Origin: Drosophila miranda
Taxonomy: Eukaryota; Arthropoda; Insecta; Diptera; Drosophilidae
Length of the DNA stretch: 64,000 nt
Direction: 5' to 3'
NCBI RefSeq assembly: GCF_003369915.1
Contig: NW_022881614.1
Location: 22,484,336-22,548,335 of the forward strand
How positions within the stretch are numbered: position 1 is the first letter of the stretch; every line of letters starts with the position of its first letter. Below are positions 21,749-34,600 of the stretch, one piece after another. The position numbers were made by a program, and so were the translations under genes. Below the pieces are notes generated by a model. It made no database searches, was not told where the DNA came from, and saw nothing but the letters and a program-made list of their open reading frames with translations.

Positions 21749-24700
21749 TTAGAAAAAAAATCTTCTAAGTGCAGCTAGAAATGCATCTGAAGTAAGATCG
21801 CTGACTACTTCCAAATGAATAGCTTTTGTCGCCATGCATACGAATACGGCAATATATCCCTTATAGGATTTCTGCCCCCGGTTTTTAGAGCATCGGATAT
21901 GGTAAGGCCAAGCGAAGTCTACCCCTGTATTTGTAAACGGGTGCGACATTGTAGCTCTGTGTTTCGGCAGATTTCCCATAATTTGTTCTGCAGTATTCTG
22001 TCGATACCTAGCACAGGTGACACACTCTTTAAGTTTTTTCTTTAAGCAATTTCTTAGCACGAATATCCAAAACTTTCGCTGGATATAGTTTCGCATCAGA
22101 TTAATTCCACCGTGCAATGTTTCTTTATGTGCATTCTTGATAATTAAAGTCGTCGAGTGACACTTATCTAAAATCAAGGGATGTTTAACCTCAAATTCCG
22201 CGCTGGAGTTTTGCAATCTACCTCCAACTCGTAACAATCCGTCTTTATCTAAGAACGGATTTAAGCTTAATAGTTTATTTTTTGTTTCTATTTCCTTTTT
22301 ATTAATTAGGCTAGCTATTTCGGAACCGAATTGGATAGCTTGTTGTTGTTTTACTATTAATACTTTGGCGCTCTTAATCTCCTTCACTGTCAAAAATGAA
22401 GGAAATTCTTTCTTTTTGGTTTTGATTTGAATAAACCTCAATACATATGCAATGACACTTTCTAGTTTATGCATACACGAATATTTTTGTAATAATTTAC
22501 AAAAAATGTTATTTTTTGCTATTACCATTGTTGTGCTCACAACTAATTTTTCTTCAATTTCCTCTTTTGGCCAATGTTCCTTAGATTTCGCCAACCATTG
22601 AGGCCCTTTCCACCAAATCTTAAAATCTTTTAGCTTATCTGCACTAATGCCCCTTGATGCTACATCTGCTGGATTGTCTTCAGTTCTAACGTGTCCCCAT
22701 TTAATTTTCTTAATCTTTCTTACTTCGTCAGTTCGACGCCTGATAAACTTGTCTTTATTGTCTCCATTCTTTATCCAGGCTAGAGTAATAGTAGAATCAC
22801 TCCAGGCATAACACTCTACATTACTTCCAACCGCTACTTTCACCCGTTGAATTAATTTTGCCAGAAGATGTGCTGCACAAAGTTCTAATTTTGGAATAGT
22901 TTTCCAATTCTTCTTTGGATTAACTTTGCTTTTGCTGGCTATTATAATTGTAGAACTATCTACCTTGGCATACACTACGGCAGCATAAGCCTTTTCGGAT
23001 GCATCGGCAAACCCATGAATTTGCATCGTCTTATTGTGCTGAGAATTTAGCCATCTCGGTATCCGAATGCTCTCTAACTCTGTTAAACTATTTTTAAACG
23101 AATTCCATTCTCGAGTATCCTGTTCTAATAATTCTTCATCCCAATTTTTGTCTGCTAGCCAAAGTTTTTGAATAAACAATTTTCCGACAAGTGTCACTGG
23201 AGACAACCAGCCTAAGGGGTCATATATCTTGGCTAAGGTAGATAATACTATTCTTTTGTTATTTTTCTTAATTGGTTCATAGTGGAAACTGAACCTAAAC
23301 TCGTCTTTAACCGGTTCCCATTGTAGTCCTAATGTTTTGACGGATTCATTCTCCTCAATGGTTAATACTTTATTTTCTTGGTCATCTCTAATGCCTTCTA
23401 TAATTTCTGGGATATTTGTTATCCACTTTCTTAAGTTAAATCCAACCTTATTAAACTCCCGGGTAACTTCCTTTACATGCTTTTTAGCATCCAGTACCGT
23501 GTCGGCACCTGTCATCAGGTCGTCCATATAAAAATCATTCTTTATGATTTCCCTAATTGCTTGATTTTTGCAATTATCTGCTATTGCAACAAGCACCCTG
23601 GTTGCTAAGTAGGGTGCTGAAGCTGTACCGTACGTAACGGTTGTAAGTTTATAATCTTTTAACTTTTCGTTTGGATTATCTCTCCAAATTATATGCAAAT
23701 ATTGTTGATCGTCTTTATCAACATTAATTTGCCGGTACATTTTTTCAATGTCCGCAGATATTACAAATGGCCATTTACGCCATTTCACCATAATATCGAA
23801 GATATCTTTTTGGACCCTTGGTCCAACCCACATGATATCATTTAAACTTTTATTGTTTGTGGTTTTTGCTGAAGCATCGAAAACCACCCTCAGCTTTGTC
23901 GTTAGACTGGAATCTCTTATGACTCCTTGATGGGGTAAATAATATTTCCCATCTTCTTTGGACTCTACCATATGTCCTAAGTTTTTATATTCATGCATGA
24001 ACTTTACATAATTTTCTTTTAATGTTTTATTATTGCTGAGCTTTCTTTCTAAACTATAAAATCGCGCTATAGCTTGGTGTTTTGAATCTCCTAGATCCTT
24101 TTCTTTTTTAAATGGTATTTTAACCACATACCTACCATTCTCATCTCTTCTTGTTGTTTCCAAGAAATGCTCCTCGCACACATCTTCTTCTACGTCATTC
24201 TTTTCACTTTCCAATTCCCAGAACCGCTCTAAGTCCCCAACTTCAATTGTTGTCGCCACAATAAATTTATCACCTTTTGATTTGGTGCAACCGGATATAA
24301 TCCATCCGAATTCTGTATTTTGTCCAAGTAGTCCGTCTATTTTTACTACTCCGTCTTTTAAAATATGGGTATACAAATCTATCCCAATTATTACATCTAC
24401 CCTACTTGGTTTGTTAAAGTTAGGGTCTGCCAACACATAATCTTGCCACTTAGTTTTATCAATATTGAAAGACTTTAATGGTAAAGCTTTCATCAGCTTC
24501 GGAAGAATAATTGCTTCAATATTTAGAGGACCTTTATTATAATGACGAGTTTTTACCGATAAAGTAACTTTGTACTTTGAAGTGCAAGAGTCTGCAGATG
24601 ACACTCCACTTACCTCAGTGTTCGCTCTTTTTCGTACTAAGTTTAATATTTGCGCAGCTTCTTCTGAAATTATGGTACATTGCGACCCACAATCAATGAG

Positions 24701-25729
24701 AGCTCTAAGGTTTTGATAGCCACCATTCCTTGCCCTTACTTTTATAAGTGCTGTGGCTAAGAAAGCTTGTTCTTTTGTCAAGCAAGTGTTAACATTTTCC
24801 CTATTTTCATAGGGAATATGGAGCATCGTATGATGAGGTTTTTTACAAATCCCACATACAATTTCAGAAAAGCATTTCTTATACATATCATGCCTACAGC
24901 ATTTTGTGAAAAGGCGCTGTTTTTTAATAAACTGGCCTCTATCTATCGGACTCATTCCCTTAAACTTATAGCAGTGAATTATGGTATGTCCTGCCATTTT
25001 ACATAACGGACAATTTTCTTTTATTTTACCATATTGCACTACTTTTTTCAACGGTTTCCACTCTTTATCCTGCGACGTGTAAAGAGAAGTGTAACGTTGT
25101 TTTAAAAATTCCATCACATCTGGCAATGCTTGGCTCTCTTTTGTCCTTTTTATATGACTTTCATATAATTGTAAGGTATCTTTGTTGCATTTTTTCAACA
25201 CAATGTGCGCGAAAATCACATCAACTTCTTCTGTTAAGTGTGACTTTAATTTAATTAAATGTATTGACTCGTTTATAGAATCAGAAAACCATTTAATATG
25301 TTTCGCTGAATCGTGATCCAGCATTGGTAAGTCTAGTAAACGATTCAGCTGATCCGAAAAAATTTTTCGCTTATTTTCATACCGCTTGGTCAGCAATTCC
25401 CAAGCGGCATTATAATTCTCCAGCGGCCCAGTTAAAAGGTGAGCTACCATACTCCGTGCCTCACCCTTTATCGCGATTTTCAAATAATTGAATTTTAGAG
25501 ATGTACTCAGACTATCTCTGTTATGAATTAATTCACAAAATATTTGTGAAAAGCCGTCCCACTCTTTTTCTTCGCCCGAGAATGTGGGTACTTCCACTTT
25601 CGGAAGATCAGGCAAATCGATATCTTCTTTTTTTACCGTTGCCCCTTTAGTATCCATGCTGTTTTCTTCAGCTATGGTTTGCATCCTAACTTCTAGGTTG
25701 CTCAACATGCTTTGAATATCAAAGTCCAA
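21749..25729 (-). pseudogene. BEL/Pao gag-pol, 1326-residue frame
   Basis: In order: gag-like domain (DUF1759, about residues 40-210, with FSGEEKEWDGF), cysteine-rich knuckles (CPLCKMAGH, CGICKKPHH, about 240-300), an aspartic protease (ALIDCGSQCTI, about 345), reverse transcriptase (ISADIEKMYRQI with Asp, then FYMDDLMTG, about 660-760), RNase H-like domain (IHGFADASEKAY, about 930), the zinc module and the first part of integrase. The frame ends at 21749 because of an extra base in an A/T run near 21752-21765 compared with array unit 2. In the integrase the glycine after VDFA is Trp, another sign of decay. Integrase continues in other frames down to 21186. It is the element's replication polyprotein, no longer intact. 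Confidence 0.85.
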
Positions 25730-25816
25730 CTCGACGATCTGCTCGTTGAAGCTGTCGTTTGTTGCATAGCTATGATTAAACTCCTCAATTTTTGAGCTCA
25801 GTTTTTTACTGAGGAA

Positions 25817-26296
25817 CTAAATTTTTTCCTTTCTCATTCTACACTCTCCCATTTTAGCCTGATCAAACCTCTGCATGGTTTGCTCTAAATATGTCCTTAG
25901 GTTTTCCACTATTCTGATGATTTCCTCAGATACTTTTACTACGCTATTGTCAATTTTGGGCTCTATGTCTTCCTTCAAAGGTCCAGTCTCCACTGATTGT
26001 AACATTGTTTTTTCTACCTTCCCTTTCGTTAATGTTTCCTTATTTTTTGACTCTACATACTTTTTATGTATGTCCTCTATATTTTTAATCATTTTTTTCT
26101 ACTGCTGTCTCTTAAAGTAGTCATGATCGACTACTCCATATGTTAACAGTGCAGAATTATTGCCTGTAACTTTGTTTTTAAGGTCTCCTAACCTTTGGAT
26201 TACATCGCTGGTCAAATGACCAGCTTCAATCTTTTTAATCTCCCTTGCTATCGCTGCTTGAGCCTCTAATAGCTTAATTATTTGTTCCGACAACAT
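25817..26296 (-). pseudogene. BEL/Pao gag N-terminus, interrupted by stop codons
   Basis: Two short consecutive frames, 26296-26099 (65 residues, helical, beginning MLSEQIIKLLEAQ) and 26092-25817 (91 residues, charged), lead into the gag-pol frame at 25729. BEL gag normally starts with such a helical coiled region in one continuous frame. The stops at 26099 and 25817 therefore indicate decay, unless stop readthrough is used. Confidence 0.6.
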
Positions 26297-27088
26297 CTTA
26301 GTTTAAAAATTTTTTTTTTTTTTTTACTTTTACTTAATTAGGCTCAAAAACAATTTGAAATATGAGACTTAGCTGATGAATTCTGCTTCTGCTGTTGTTG
26401 TTACTGCTGCCTCTGAAGTCGCTGCTGCTGATACCGCTGTTGCTGCTGCTGGTGTTGCCTCTGCATACGTCGCTGCTGCTGATATCGCTGTCGCTGCTGC
26501 TGGTGTTGCCTCTGCTTAAGTCGCTGTCGCTGATCTTCCTGTCGCTGCAGTTATTGTTGCTGGCACAGTGGGCACACACAAAACCATTTATATATTTCTT
26601 TTTCACAGTCACAGTTATTTTCCACTTTTTTTTCAATTCTAGCCATTAAGCACTTTCGATGTTTCGGATTATTATTTTTTCTCTTTCGATGTTCCGGCCT
26701 CGAAAACGCCACCGTCGCGAAAATTTTTTATTTTTCAATTACAATAGATATACATATTTCGTTATCTATTAAAATTCAGCCTGTCCAGCTCGTATTTTCC
26801 AAATTATTAATTGAAACTTCCGTTTCATTTATTTTTATTTATTTTTTTTGTTTTATTCTCCGATCACAATAGATATACCCAGTTATCTATTAAAAATACA
26901 GACTGTTTAGCTCGTATTTTTCCAAATTATTAATTGAAACTCTCGTTTCATTAATTTATTTTATACTCTGTTCCTTCCTATAGGAGGGAAATCAGTGAAC
27001 TAGACACTTGTTCAGTCTCAAGGAAGCTGGTTTAACTCCGTGCTCTTACCACAGGGGGGAAACAACGGAGAGTCTCGAAGGACCAAAA
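26297..27088 (-). other. BEL/Pao untranslated leader with CTG-rich repeat
   Basis: Between gag start and LTR. 26380-26560 holds about three imperfect copies of a roughly 60-base unit rich in gctgctgctg and ggtgttgcctctgc. Further right, a roughly 120-base phrase with attattaattgaaac is repeated (about 26740-26830 and 26860-26960). The sequence next to the LTR (TTTTGGTCCTTCGAG on the minus strand) is in the place expected of the primer-binding site. No gene is seen. Confidence 0.55.
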
Positions 27089-27432
27089 TGTTAAGACCTT
27101 AAAAGAAAAGTCTAGACATTTGCGAGTTGAGTTGTAAATTCAAACTGAATTTTATTCTTAAAATCAGAGCCTTATATGTGATTTGACAATGAGGTAGGAG
27201 GTACAATTTGGTAGTCTATAATTATCGTTAGACCTACGCAGAGGATACACTTTACTGAGGGTGTCTTTTTGAGTACATGCTTACATTAGTTTTATTTTAG
27301 GACCGCATTTGTTAAGTGTTTTCTCCACTTGTGTTTTGTTGTCGTATTAATGGGTTACAGATCTCTGTTTACACCAGTGCAGTCATAACTTGTCTACTTT
27401 ATGTTATTTCTTTAGAGATCGGTGTTGTTACA
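27089..27432 (-). repeat. 5' LTR of the BEL/Pao element
   Basis: 344 bases, on the minus strand starting TGTAACAACACC and ending GGTCTTAACA, i.e. with TGT...ACA ends. It is immediately followed on the element side by the primer-binding-like sequence. The matching 3' LTR is not in the window. Confidence 0.75.
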
Positions 27433-27479
27433 TGAGTTTATGTGTACAATAATCTATTTATATTTCAACATTCTGCAAG

Positions 27480-30298
27480 GGGCCGAAAATGGCATTGTAT
27501 TGACGATAATATGTTCATGTTTGAACAGTACGACATTATGCTGGAGCAGTTCCTGCAGCGCTATTGCTGCCTGTTCAACTCGATGTGCCCCTCCTGCAAC
27601 CTGCCCATGCTTGGCCATGTGCGACGATATGTCCACTCGCTGGGCTGTGTCCATGTCTACCTCACCGAGGACCTGACGCGCTCCGACCCCAAAAGCATCT
27701 ACTTCACCTCGTGGTGCAGCATCTGCAACGCCACCACGCCCACCGTTCCGCTCTCGGACTCGGCCAAGTGCCTCTCCCTGGCCAAATACCTGGAAATTCG
27801 CTTCCATGGGCACGCCTACAAGCGTCGGCCGCCGACAGATGGCGACCAGAGCAATCACTGCGAGCACTCGCTCCACCGCGACTATGTGCACCACTTCAGC
27901 TTCCGGGGAGTAGGCGCCAAGTTCCAGTACACCCCTATCGAGGTTTGGGAGACGGATCTGCCGCCGCTGACCCTGCAGCTGGACCAGCCGAAGCCCTTTC
28001 TTGGCAGCCAGGTACAGGAAGAGATCAAGAACTTCTCAGTGCGCGGCCATGAGGTGTACACGCGGATCCACGAGCGGATCGCTGACCTGGCCAGCGAGGA
28101 CGAGAACACTCCGCTTGTGCAAAATCTGACGACAATGCTGACCCACGACCAGTTTATTTTCAAGCAGAAGATTGAAATTGTGCACACGCTGCTGACGGAG
28201 CGTCGGGCCAACGCGTACGACATCAACGATGCCCTAGCCATGGCTCGGCGCTCCCTGGCCGAGAGCATTGAGCTGTGGGGCCCACGGCTGCTGGAGGTCG
28301 AGCTGGAGGCCCAGAAACTGTCTGCCAAGCAGGCGGTCGTCCATCACGTCGATGCGGGAACCATATGTACAGAAGAGCTGCGCCCGGAGCAGGCCCCAAC
28401 CAGTGCAGGCGATGACGGAAGCAGCAACAGCAGTAACGTCGCCCCTGTGGAGTGTCCTTCGGAGGACACAGAGCCGCCTGCTGGCAGCCAACCCGTGCCC
28501 GACAAGAAGTTCTCCATCGATCAGCTGCTGGCCTCCACGGCGAGCGTGCACTCGGACAAAAAGTCCATAAGAAGCATCCTCACACAGCTGCTGCCCTCGA
28601 CCAATCAGGCCAATCCCCTGCAGTCGCCGTTTCTGTCCCAGGATCACCTCACCCTCCCCATGGGCTCTATTCCCATCCACGTGCGTGAGACCGATCTCAG
28701 CTCTGTGATCGCCTACAGCCTGACCTCGGCCGACTACCAGCGAGCCCTGGACGAAGCTTTTAGTAGCGTCGGTGGCGAGGCCCCAGCTGCAGGCCACTCC
28801 AGTCCGCAGCTCAAGCGGAAGGTGCCGCTACCAGAAGGCCTGAGTGATGCTGAAGAAAGCAGCCCCAATCTGTCGCGCACCTCTAGCAAAACCAGTGCGA
28901 CCCCAGGAGGAGCGGTTCCCGCCGCCGCCACCTCCAGCGAATCCGAGGAGAAGATAAAGGAGCGGAACAATACGCAGCCACAGTCACCGAGTCCACACGT
29001 CTCGCTGGCATTCAACGACAACGGGTGCCAGTTCCAGTGCAAGATCTATTTTGCGCGCGAGTTCGGGGGCATGCGAGCCAAGAGCCTGCAGCCGCCGAAG
29101 CTGGACAGATCGCTGTACCGCAAGCTGGAGAAGAGCAAGATGCGTGAGGAGCTGAGAATCTCACAAAGTCGAACGGGCTCCGAAATGGAGCTGGTGCGCA
29201 AACCCAGCGACGTCAGTGGTGGACCGCCTCTGCCTCGAACCTCGGAAGAGCATGCGACGGACATGGAGGAGGAGTCGCGCATCGCCCTGGCCCGCAGCCT
29301 GTGCAACAGTGTCCAGTGGGAGGCACGCGGCGGCAAGTCCGGATCGCGTTTCTGCAAGACGCTGGGTAAGGTTTTTCTATGCCGCACCAAAAAAGGCATT
29401 TGCCCATTATATTTGGATTTCTGCAGATGATCGTTTCGTGCTCAAGGAGATGAACTCGAAGGACATTACCATCTTCGAGCCCTTTGCCCCAAAGTACTTT
29501 GAGTACATTGATAAGTGCCAGCAGCTGCAGCTGCCCACGCTGCTGGCCAAGATCTTTGGCGTTTTCAAAGTCAGCGTAAAGAAGAAGTAGTAAGTTCCAC
29601 AGACTTGCATCTCCAAATGGCCTTTGACTAATGCGCAATTCTTTATCCTATCTTTTGTCAGCTCCTTTGTGGAACGTTCTGTGATGGTCATGGAAAATCT
29701 GTTCTATGGCTGTGAAATTTCCAACAAATTCGACCTTAAGGGCTCTGAGCGGAATCGACTGGTGGACCCAACCAATCAACAAGGCGAGATTGTGCTGCTG
29801 GATGAGAATCTGGTCCAGAGTGAGTACCCTCCCATGGCAGCCTCTTAACACATGATCTGATCATCATCTGATTCCCTTCTTAGTGTCCTGGTCGAAGCCT
29901 CTCTAAGTGCTGTCCCACAGCAAAACCGTGCTAAGAAATGCCATTCAGCGGGACTCCTCGTTCCTAGAAAGAAATGGCGTCATGGACTACTCCCTGCTAG
30001 TGGGCTTGGAGATGAAGAACAGCCTCTTGGTTCTGGGCATCATAGGTGAGCATTCAAAGGCAATTGACATCGTCTACATGGGATGCTTACATTTAATTCG
30101 TTTGCAAACTACATACGAACCTTCACATTGGACAAACGAGTAGAGTCGATCATCAAGCAGTCCGGTCTGCTCGGCGGCAAGGGCAAAGATCCCACGGTGG
30201 TATCGCCAGAGCGCTATAAGCAGCGCTTCATTGATGCCATGGATCGGTACTTCCTCACTGTGCCCGATCGCTGGGAGGGTCTCTCCAAGGTCTGACTT
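27480..30298 (+). pseudogene. fab1: fab1 (PIKfyve, phosphatidylinositol-3-phosphate 5-kinase), C-terminal half, inactivated
   Basis: Fab1 makes PI(3,5)P2 on late endosomes. Present are the cysteine-rich region (CPSCNLPMLGHVRRYVH) and linker in one long exon (27480 to a GTAAGG donor near 29367). Next come an exon with DDRFVLKEMNSKD (from 29427), one with ENLFYGCEISNKFDLKGS (to about 29819), one with ERNGVMDYSLLVG (from 29884), and the last with TLDKRVESIIKQSGLL, ending at 30296. Lesions: a TAA at 29904-29906 in place of the expected Tyr after SWSKPL, and an AA (30106-30107) where the AG acceptor of the last exon should be. The N-terminal half (FYVE, chaperonin-like) is absent; the left flank is a BEL/Pao LTR. 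Kinase activity is therefore lost. Polyadenylation signal aataaa near 30338. Confidence 0.88.
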
Positions 30299-31696
30299 TA
30301 CACCCCTCACACACAGTTATTATAGATGTAGACGCAAAATAAAGTAGACGCCACACAGCTCCACAATCCACAGTCAATCTTCATTGCCACTCAGGGGCGA
30401 AAGCGTTTCCGACTCAGCAATTGAATTGATTTGGCCTTGACCTGCATCCGCCGCGGGTGGGCGCTATGGCCGGAAGCCATAGCTACTCATGATAATTGAA
30501 AGCCATGTACGATATACGTGGGTGTAGGGGAACTGGCGACCAAGTTGCGTGCCTGGCCCAAAAGGAAAGGAAATTATTATCATGATGGAAACCACGTCGC
30601 GAATGAAATCGTTAAGACGCGAGTAAATCAGGCAAATGTGTGCCTCTTTAGGGCATAAACACGGTTTCATTATCGAGGCGTCACAGCTGCTCTGACATGG
30701 CCCAAAACTGGGTTAAGAGAATCCCCTCGCGTCTGACAGGTAGCGCTAGGAATTGAAAACAAAATCAAAACTCAAATTCATATTCAAGTCAACTGCAGCT
30801 GGCGACTGGGAGAGGGAGTGCCATGGAATTTTAGGGCGGAGACAGCTACAAACTGCTCGATTGCACGTAATAACACTTGGAGTCAAGCCCGTTCAACATG
30901 CAGAACGCTGCAGTGGCGTATTCCGACTACGAGATACCCGCTGCTCAGATTGATTTTTTGTTCTGATTGAAATTTTAAAAGCAATTATCATTTTGAATTT
31001 CGCTGAAAAAGCAAACGCAATTGGAATACCCGTGCCATTTGGCACATTTGGCAATTATCAGTGGATAATTACCATCTACAAATTATGGGTACCATGGGGT
31101 CAAAGGCTATGGTATCGGATATACTTCCTTCTGCTTTTCATTACTATTATTCCCTGAGAGGCTATAAAGGCTATATATAAGCCTAAAATGAAATTCTTTA
31201 TTTTATTTGCTTTTATTATTTCGCACTAGTCGCGACCCAATCCCAACCCATCCCGTACCCCAATCCTATTCATTCCGCGTGCCAGTCGAAAAACAAAAGT
31301 GACACCTTAAGTCAGTCGCCGTGGTACAAGCGTTTGGCTTGGGCCCACCCATCTTCAGGCAGGAGCCCTTTTGGAAGTAGGCGTGCGAAAAACGGTCTAA
31401 CTCTTGGTGGCGCACATTTCCATATTTAAGTTGGGATTTACGATCTGAGCGGTCAAGTTGTGGTTCGACGAGCTGCGCTTGAATGGCGGCATTTGCGGTT
31501 CAGCTCGGTTCAGCTCGGTTCGGCATGGTTAGGGGCAGCAGCTGTGGCTCTGGTCTGCCACTGGTCGCGTCCGTGGTGTGCAGACCCCGCAGTGTGCTTA
31601 AAACTGTTTCATTAAAGTGCAAACTCAATTAATGTGTTCAATTAAAGAGCAGTCCGTAGAAACCATTCCCCCAAAATCCCGCAAAACGAAGCAACC
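30299..31696. other. Intergenic: fab1 3' flank and upstream region of the PEY-repeat gene
   Basis: Holds the fab1 polyadenylation region, then about 1.3 kb without convincing coding. A tandem cagctcggtt phrase lies near 31500-31520. A 5' untranslated region for the following gene presumably occupies the last 100-150 bases. No transposon was recognised. Confidence 0.45.
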
Positions 31697-34600
31697 ATGG
31701 CATTAGCTTATGACTGGAAAAGCAACGACGGGTAAGGAGATGCCGGGAAGACCGGATAGAGCTCCCTGCTGCGCTTCTGCTTAGGAATACCGGGCACAGT
31801 CAGAAGCGTGGTTCATGGGATATCATTAAAGGATATGTCGTGGTCCGGTTGCCTGGAGTCAACTCGACCTTGGCGTTCATGTCTTGTTGATGGTTAGCAT
31901 AATGGTGCATTCTTGTTTATTGCATTACGTATACGCCCGGTGGCGTGACTGGCGTTTGTAACAGCAATTAAAACGTCATAAATCTGCAACTGTAATTATG
32001 TGTGTGGTGGGTGTCGGACCGAACCGAACTCTACCGTCCTGGGTAAACCGTGGAATGGGGCACAAGGTTAGCCAACACTGATTAGCATATTTAAATGGGT
32101 TGCCGCCACTGCTGGCGCGATTAAAAATAGCCAAAGGTCATTTGGCATTGTCAAGATTAGTCGGCAATCTCAAGCACGACTGGCGCCCCTTTCCTTTAAG
32201 TAGTCATCGTCTTTTGGCCCAGCGTCGGGCTGAATTGGGTCAGACCCAGCTCGACATGATTTGCTCGCCTCCCCAGCCCTTTAATGCTTCTGTCTGTTTC
32301 CGTTTCTGTTTCGGCCGAGAGTCAGTCAGGCAGGCATGCAGGCAAATTCACAGGCAGCTCCCCCGCCATTCAGAGTTCCAGACATGCAACAGAATTGGAG
32401 GTAAAGAATATGAAACATTTTGGCAGCCATCAATTACCGCCATTAGCCTGGCATATTTTCACACGCTCGAGCTGCGACCAGACTCTTTTAGATTCCCAGA
32501 ATATATGTATTAAGAACTTCAAAGGCAACAGGTGCTTTGCGGTCACATATACCCCAGGCCCAAGCCGGTGGCCCGGCCGTATATTGCGCGAGTTCACCAT
32601 TCGCTGGGTGCCATCCTGTCGTGCATTTTAAATGACCCGAGTCCTTGACAATGGCTCGAAAAACACCCATTTCCGGATTGGAAATATTGTGTGTATGTGT
32701 GTTTGTTTGGGGGCGTTGTCAGGGATAACACCATACCATACCCAGTCGTCGTTCTATTGATTGACATCGATTGGGATGTGGCTTGGGTGCGGGTGTTTTT
32801 GTGTGCCCAGCAACATTGCCATGGCACGCCATGGATGGCTGATGGGTGGTGATGGCAAAATGGAAATGCCTTCACTGGCTAGACTCTAAGCTGAGACTCC
32901 GACATTGCAATTGTTGTTCCTCCGCGTGGAGAGGGAAGGCATTAGGTGCCCCCATTATTAAGGAACTCGCCTGTTATTTGGTAGTGGTGCCAACGCCAAC
33001 GGTGGAATGAAGAATGGCAGGAACATTTTTCGTTCAGTTTTCAGCTAAAGACAAGACGGTTCGGATGCACCCAAACGAATTCTGACGTTCTCTGTCCATT
33101 TGCAGCTTTGATGCCGACTTTGGCTGGAATCGATCCTTCTGCGAACCCGATCTTTCTGTCAACCAGAAGCAGGGTGATCTCAGACGGTTCACCATCAAGC
33201 ATCCGCACGAGTACATAGCCATCGATGATCTAAAGTACTTCCGCCACCGCCAGCCCGACCAGTTACACACCCAGAGCAACGTCTGTCTCTACAATAGCGA
33301 TGAGCCCGTACTGTCCTTCGGCTCGCTAAAGTCAGAGTACTGCCGGCAGTACCACAGCCACGGCATTACCGGCCAATCCAGCCAAAGGTCATTGCTGAGG
33401 CGCGCGACACCGCTGCATCTGGAGGGATTCATGCATCTGTTGACGGAAAGCCAGGACAAATATCACTGGTACTCCCCCGAAGATCTGAAATTGTGAGTGC
33501 AACTAGTACAGATTTTGTTAGACAAGGTCCCCGAATATATACATATATTGGTATCTTTCAGTTCTCGTTGCTATCCCGTCCGCAATCCAGAGAACCTGCA
33601 GCTGGGCGGAGACGCCGATGGCGAGAACAACATGAATAACTCCTCCTATCTGATGGCGCCCATGCTGGACGCCGGCACAAAGATACTGCCACGTGAAGTG
33701 TTCCTCGGGGAGGGCGAGGCAGCATCCAGCAGGAATCAGGTGCACAACAGCTTGGCCTCCGACAAGTTCAAGCGCGATGTGGCCGCCCAGGAGCAGCAGA
33801 GATGTCACCTACAGATGCGCGCCCAGGCCGTGGACCAGCAGCCAGAACCGTCAGAGTACAAGCGACAGTTTGTCCGGCAGTTTCCGGAAAAAGCCCACTC
33901 CATACCGCAGATAAGTAACATCAAGATCCAAGGCGACTTTGTGGCTGTACCGGAGTACAAGGACAGCTTCAAGATGTACGCCAACTACTCAAAGAGTGCG
34001 CCCATCAAGAAGGATGATAATCTGCGCGTCTCCGGTTCGGAGCGGGGAAGCGATATCAGGCCAGGGCTGCCCGGCCATGGCCACAGCCATGCTCCCGATG
34101 TGCCAGAGTATCGCGACAAATTCATCGACCCACCCAAGCACATGGCCAAAGAGAAATCACTCAAGACGGACGATCACCTGCGGCCTCGGGGCGAGTTCAC
34201 CCGAGAGATTCCCGAGTATCACGAGAGCTTCCGAGACCCGCAAATCACCGAGATGCCCGAGCGGGGCAAGGCACGGGAGCCGTTTCTACGCCTGAGGGGC
34301 AAAATCGAATTTAATCCCGAGTATCGGAACAATTACCTGGATTTTCCACGCTCCCGGCCAGTTGTACATAAGCCGGCCTCCTCCTTCCGGCTGCCACACT
34401 CGGGCGTCCACAAAGTCCAGCCCAACGTCAGCAACGGCTCCTCCTCCGACAAGCACTATCAGGAAGATCCCGAGCCTGCCACCTGCACCACAGTGCCGCC
34501 ATCGGAGATGGTCGCAACGCCAGAGTATTGGCGGGCCCAGTATAATTATCAGCTGCGTGAACGGCCTCGGGAGTACGACGTCGTGGGCAATCTTCGCAAG

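Larger units (their letters stand above)
19932..27432 (-). mobile_element. BEL/Pao LTR retrotransposon, 3' truncated, 5' LTR present
   Basis: On the minus strand: 5' LTR (27089-27432), leader with a CTG-rich repeat, gag start (26296), gag-protease-RT-RNase H-integrase frame (25729-21749), then integrase C-terminus and env-like start (about 21443-19932). The 3' part and 3' LTR are absent; the sequence ends at Helitron H3. A second Helitron (20373-21185) is inserted in the integrase region. The element lies just upstream of the surviving fab1 exons, in what would be an intron, so it separates fab1 from its 5' half. Confidence 0.88.

Noticed and set aside
27882-28797. Minus-strand ORFs opposite fab1
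   Set aside because: Shadows of the long GC-rich fab1 exon.
32100-32875. ORFs of 90-140 residues in intron 1 of the PEY-repeat gene
   Set aside because: Low-complexity translations with no domain, and the surrounding splice sites place them in an intron.
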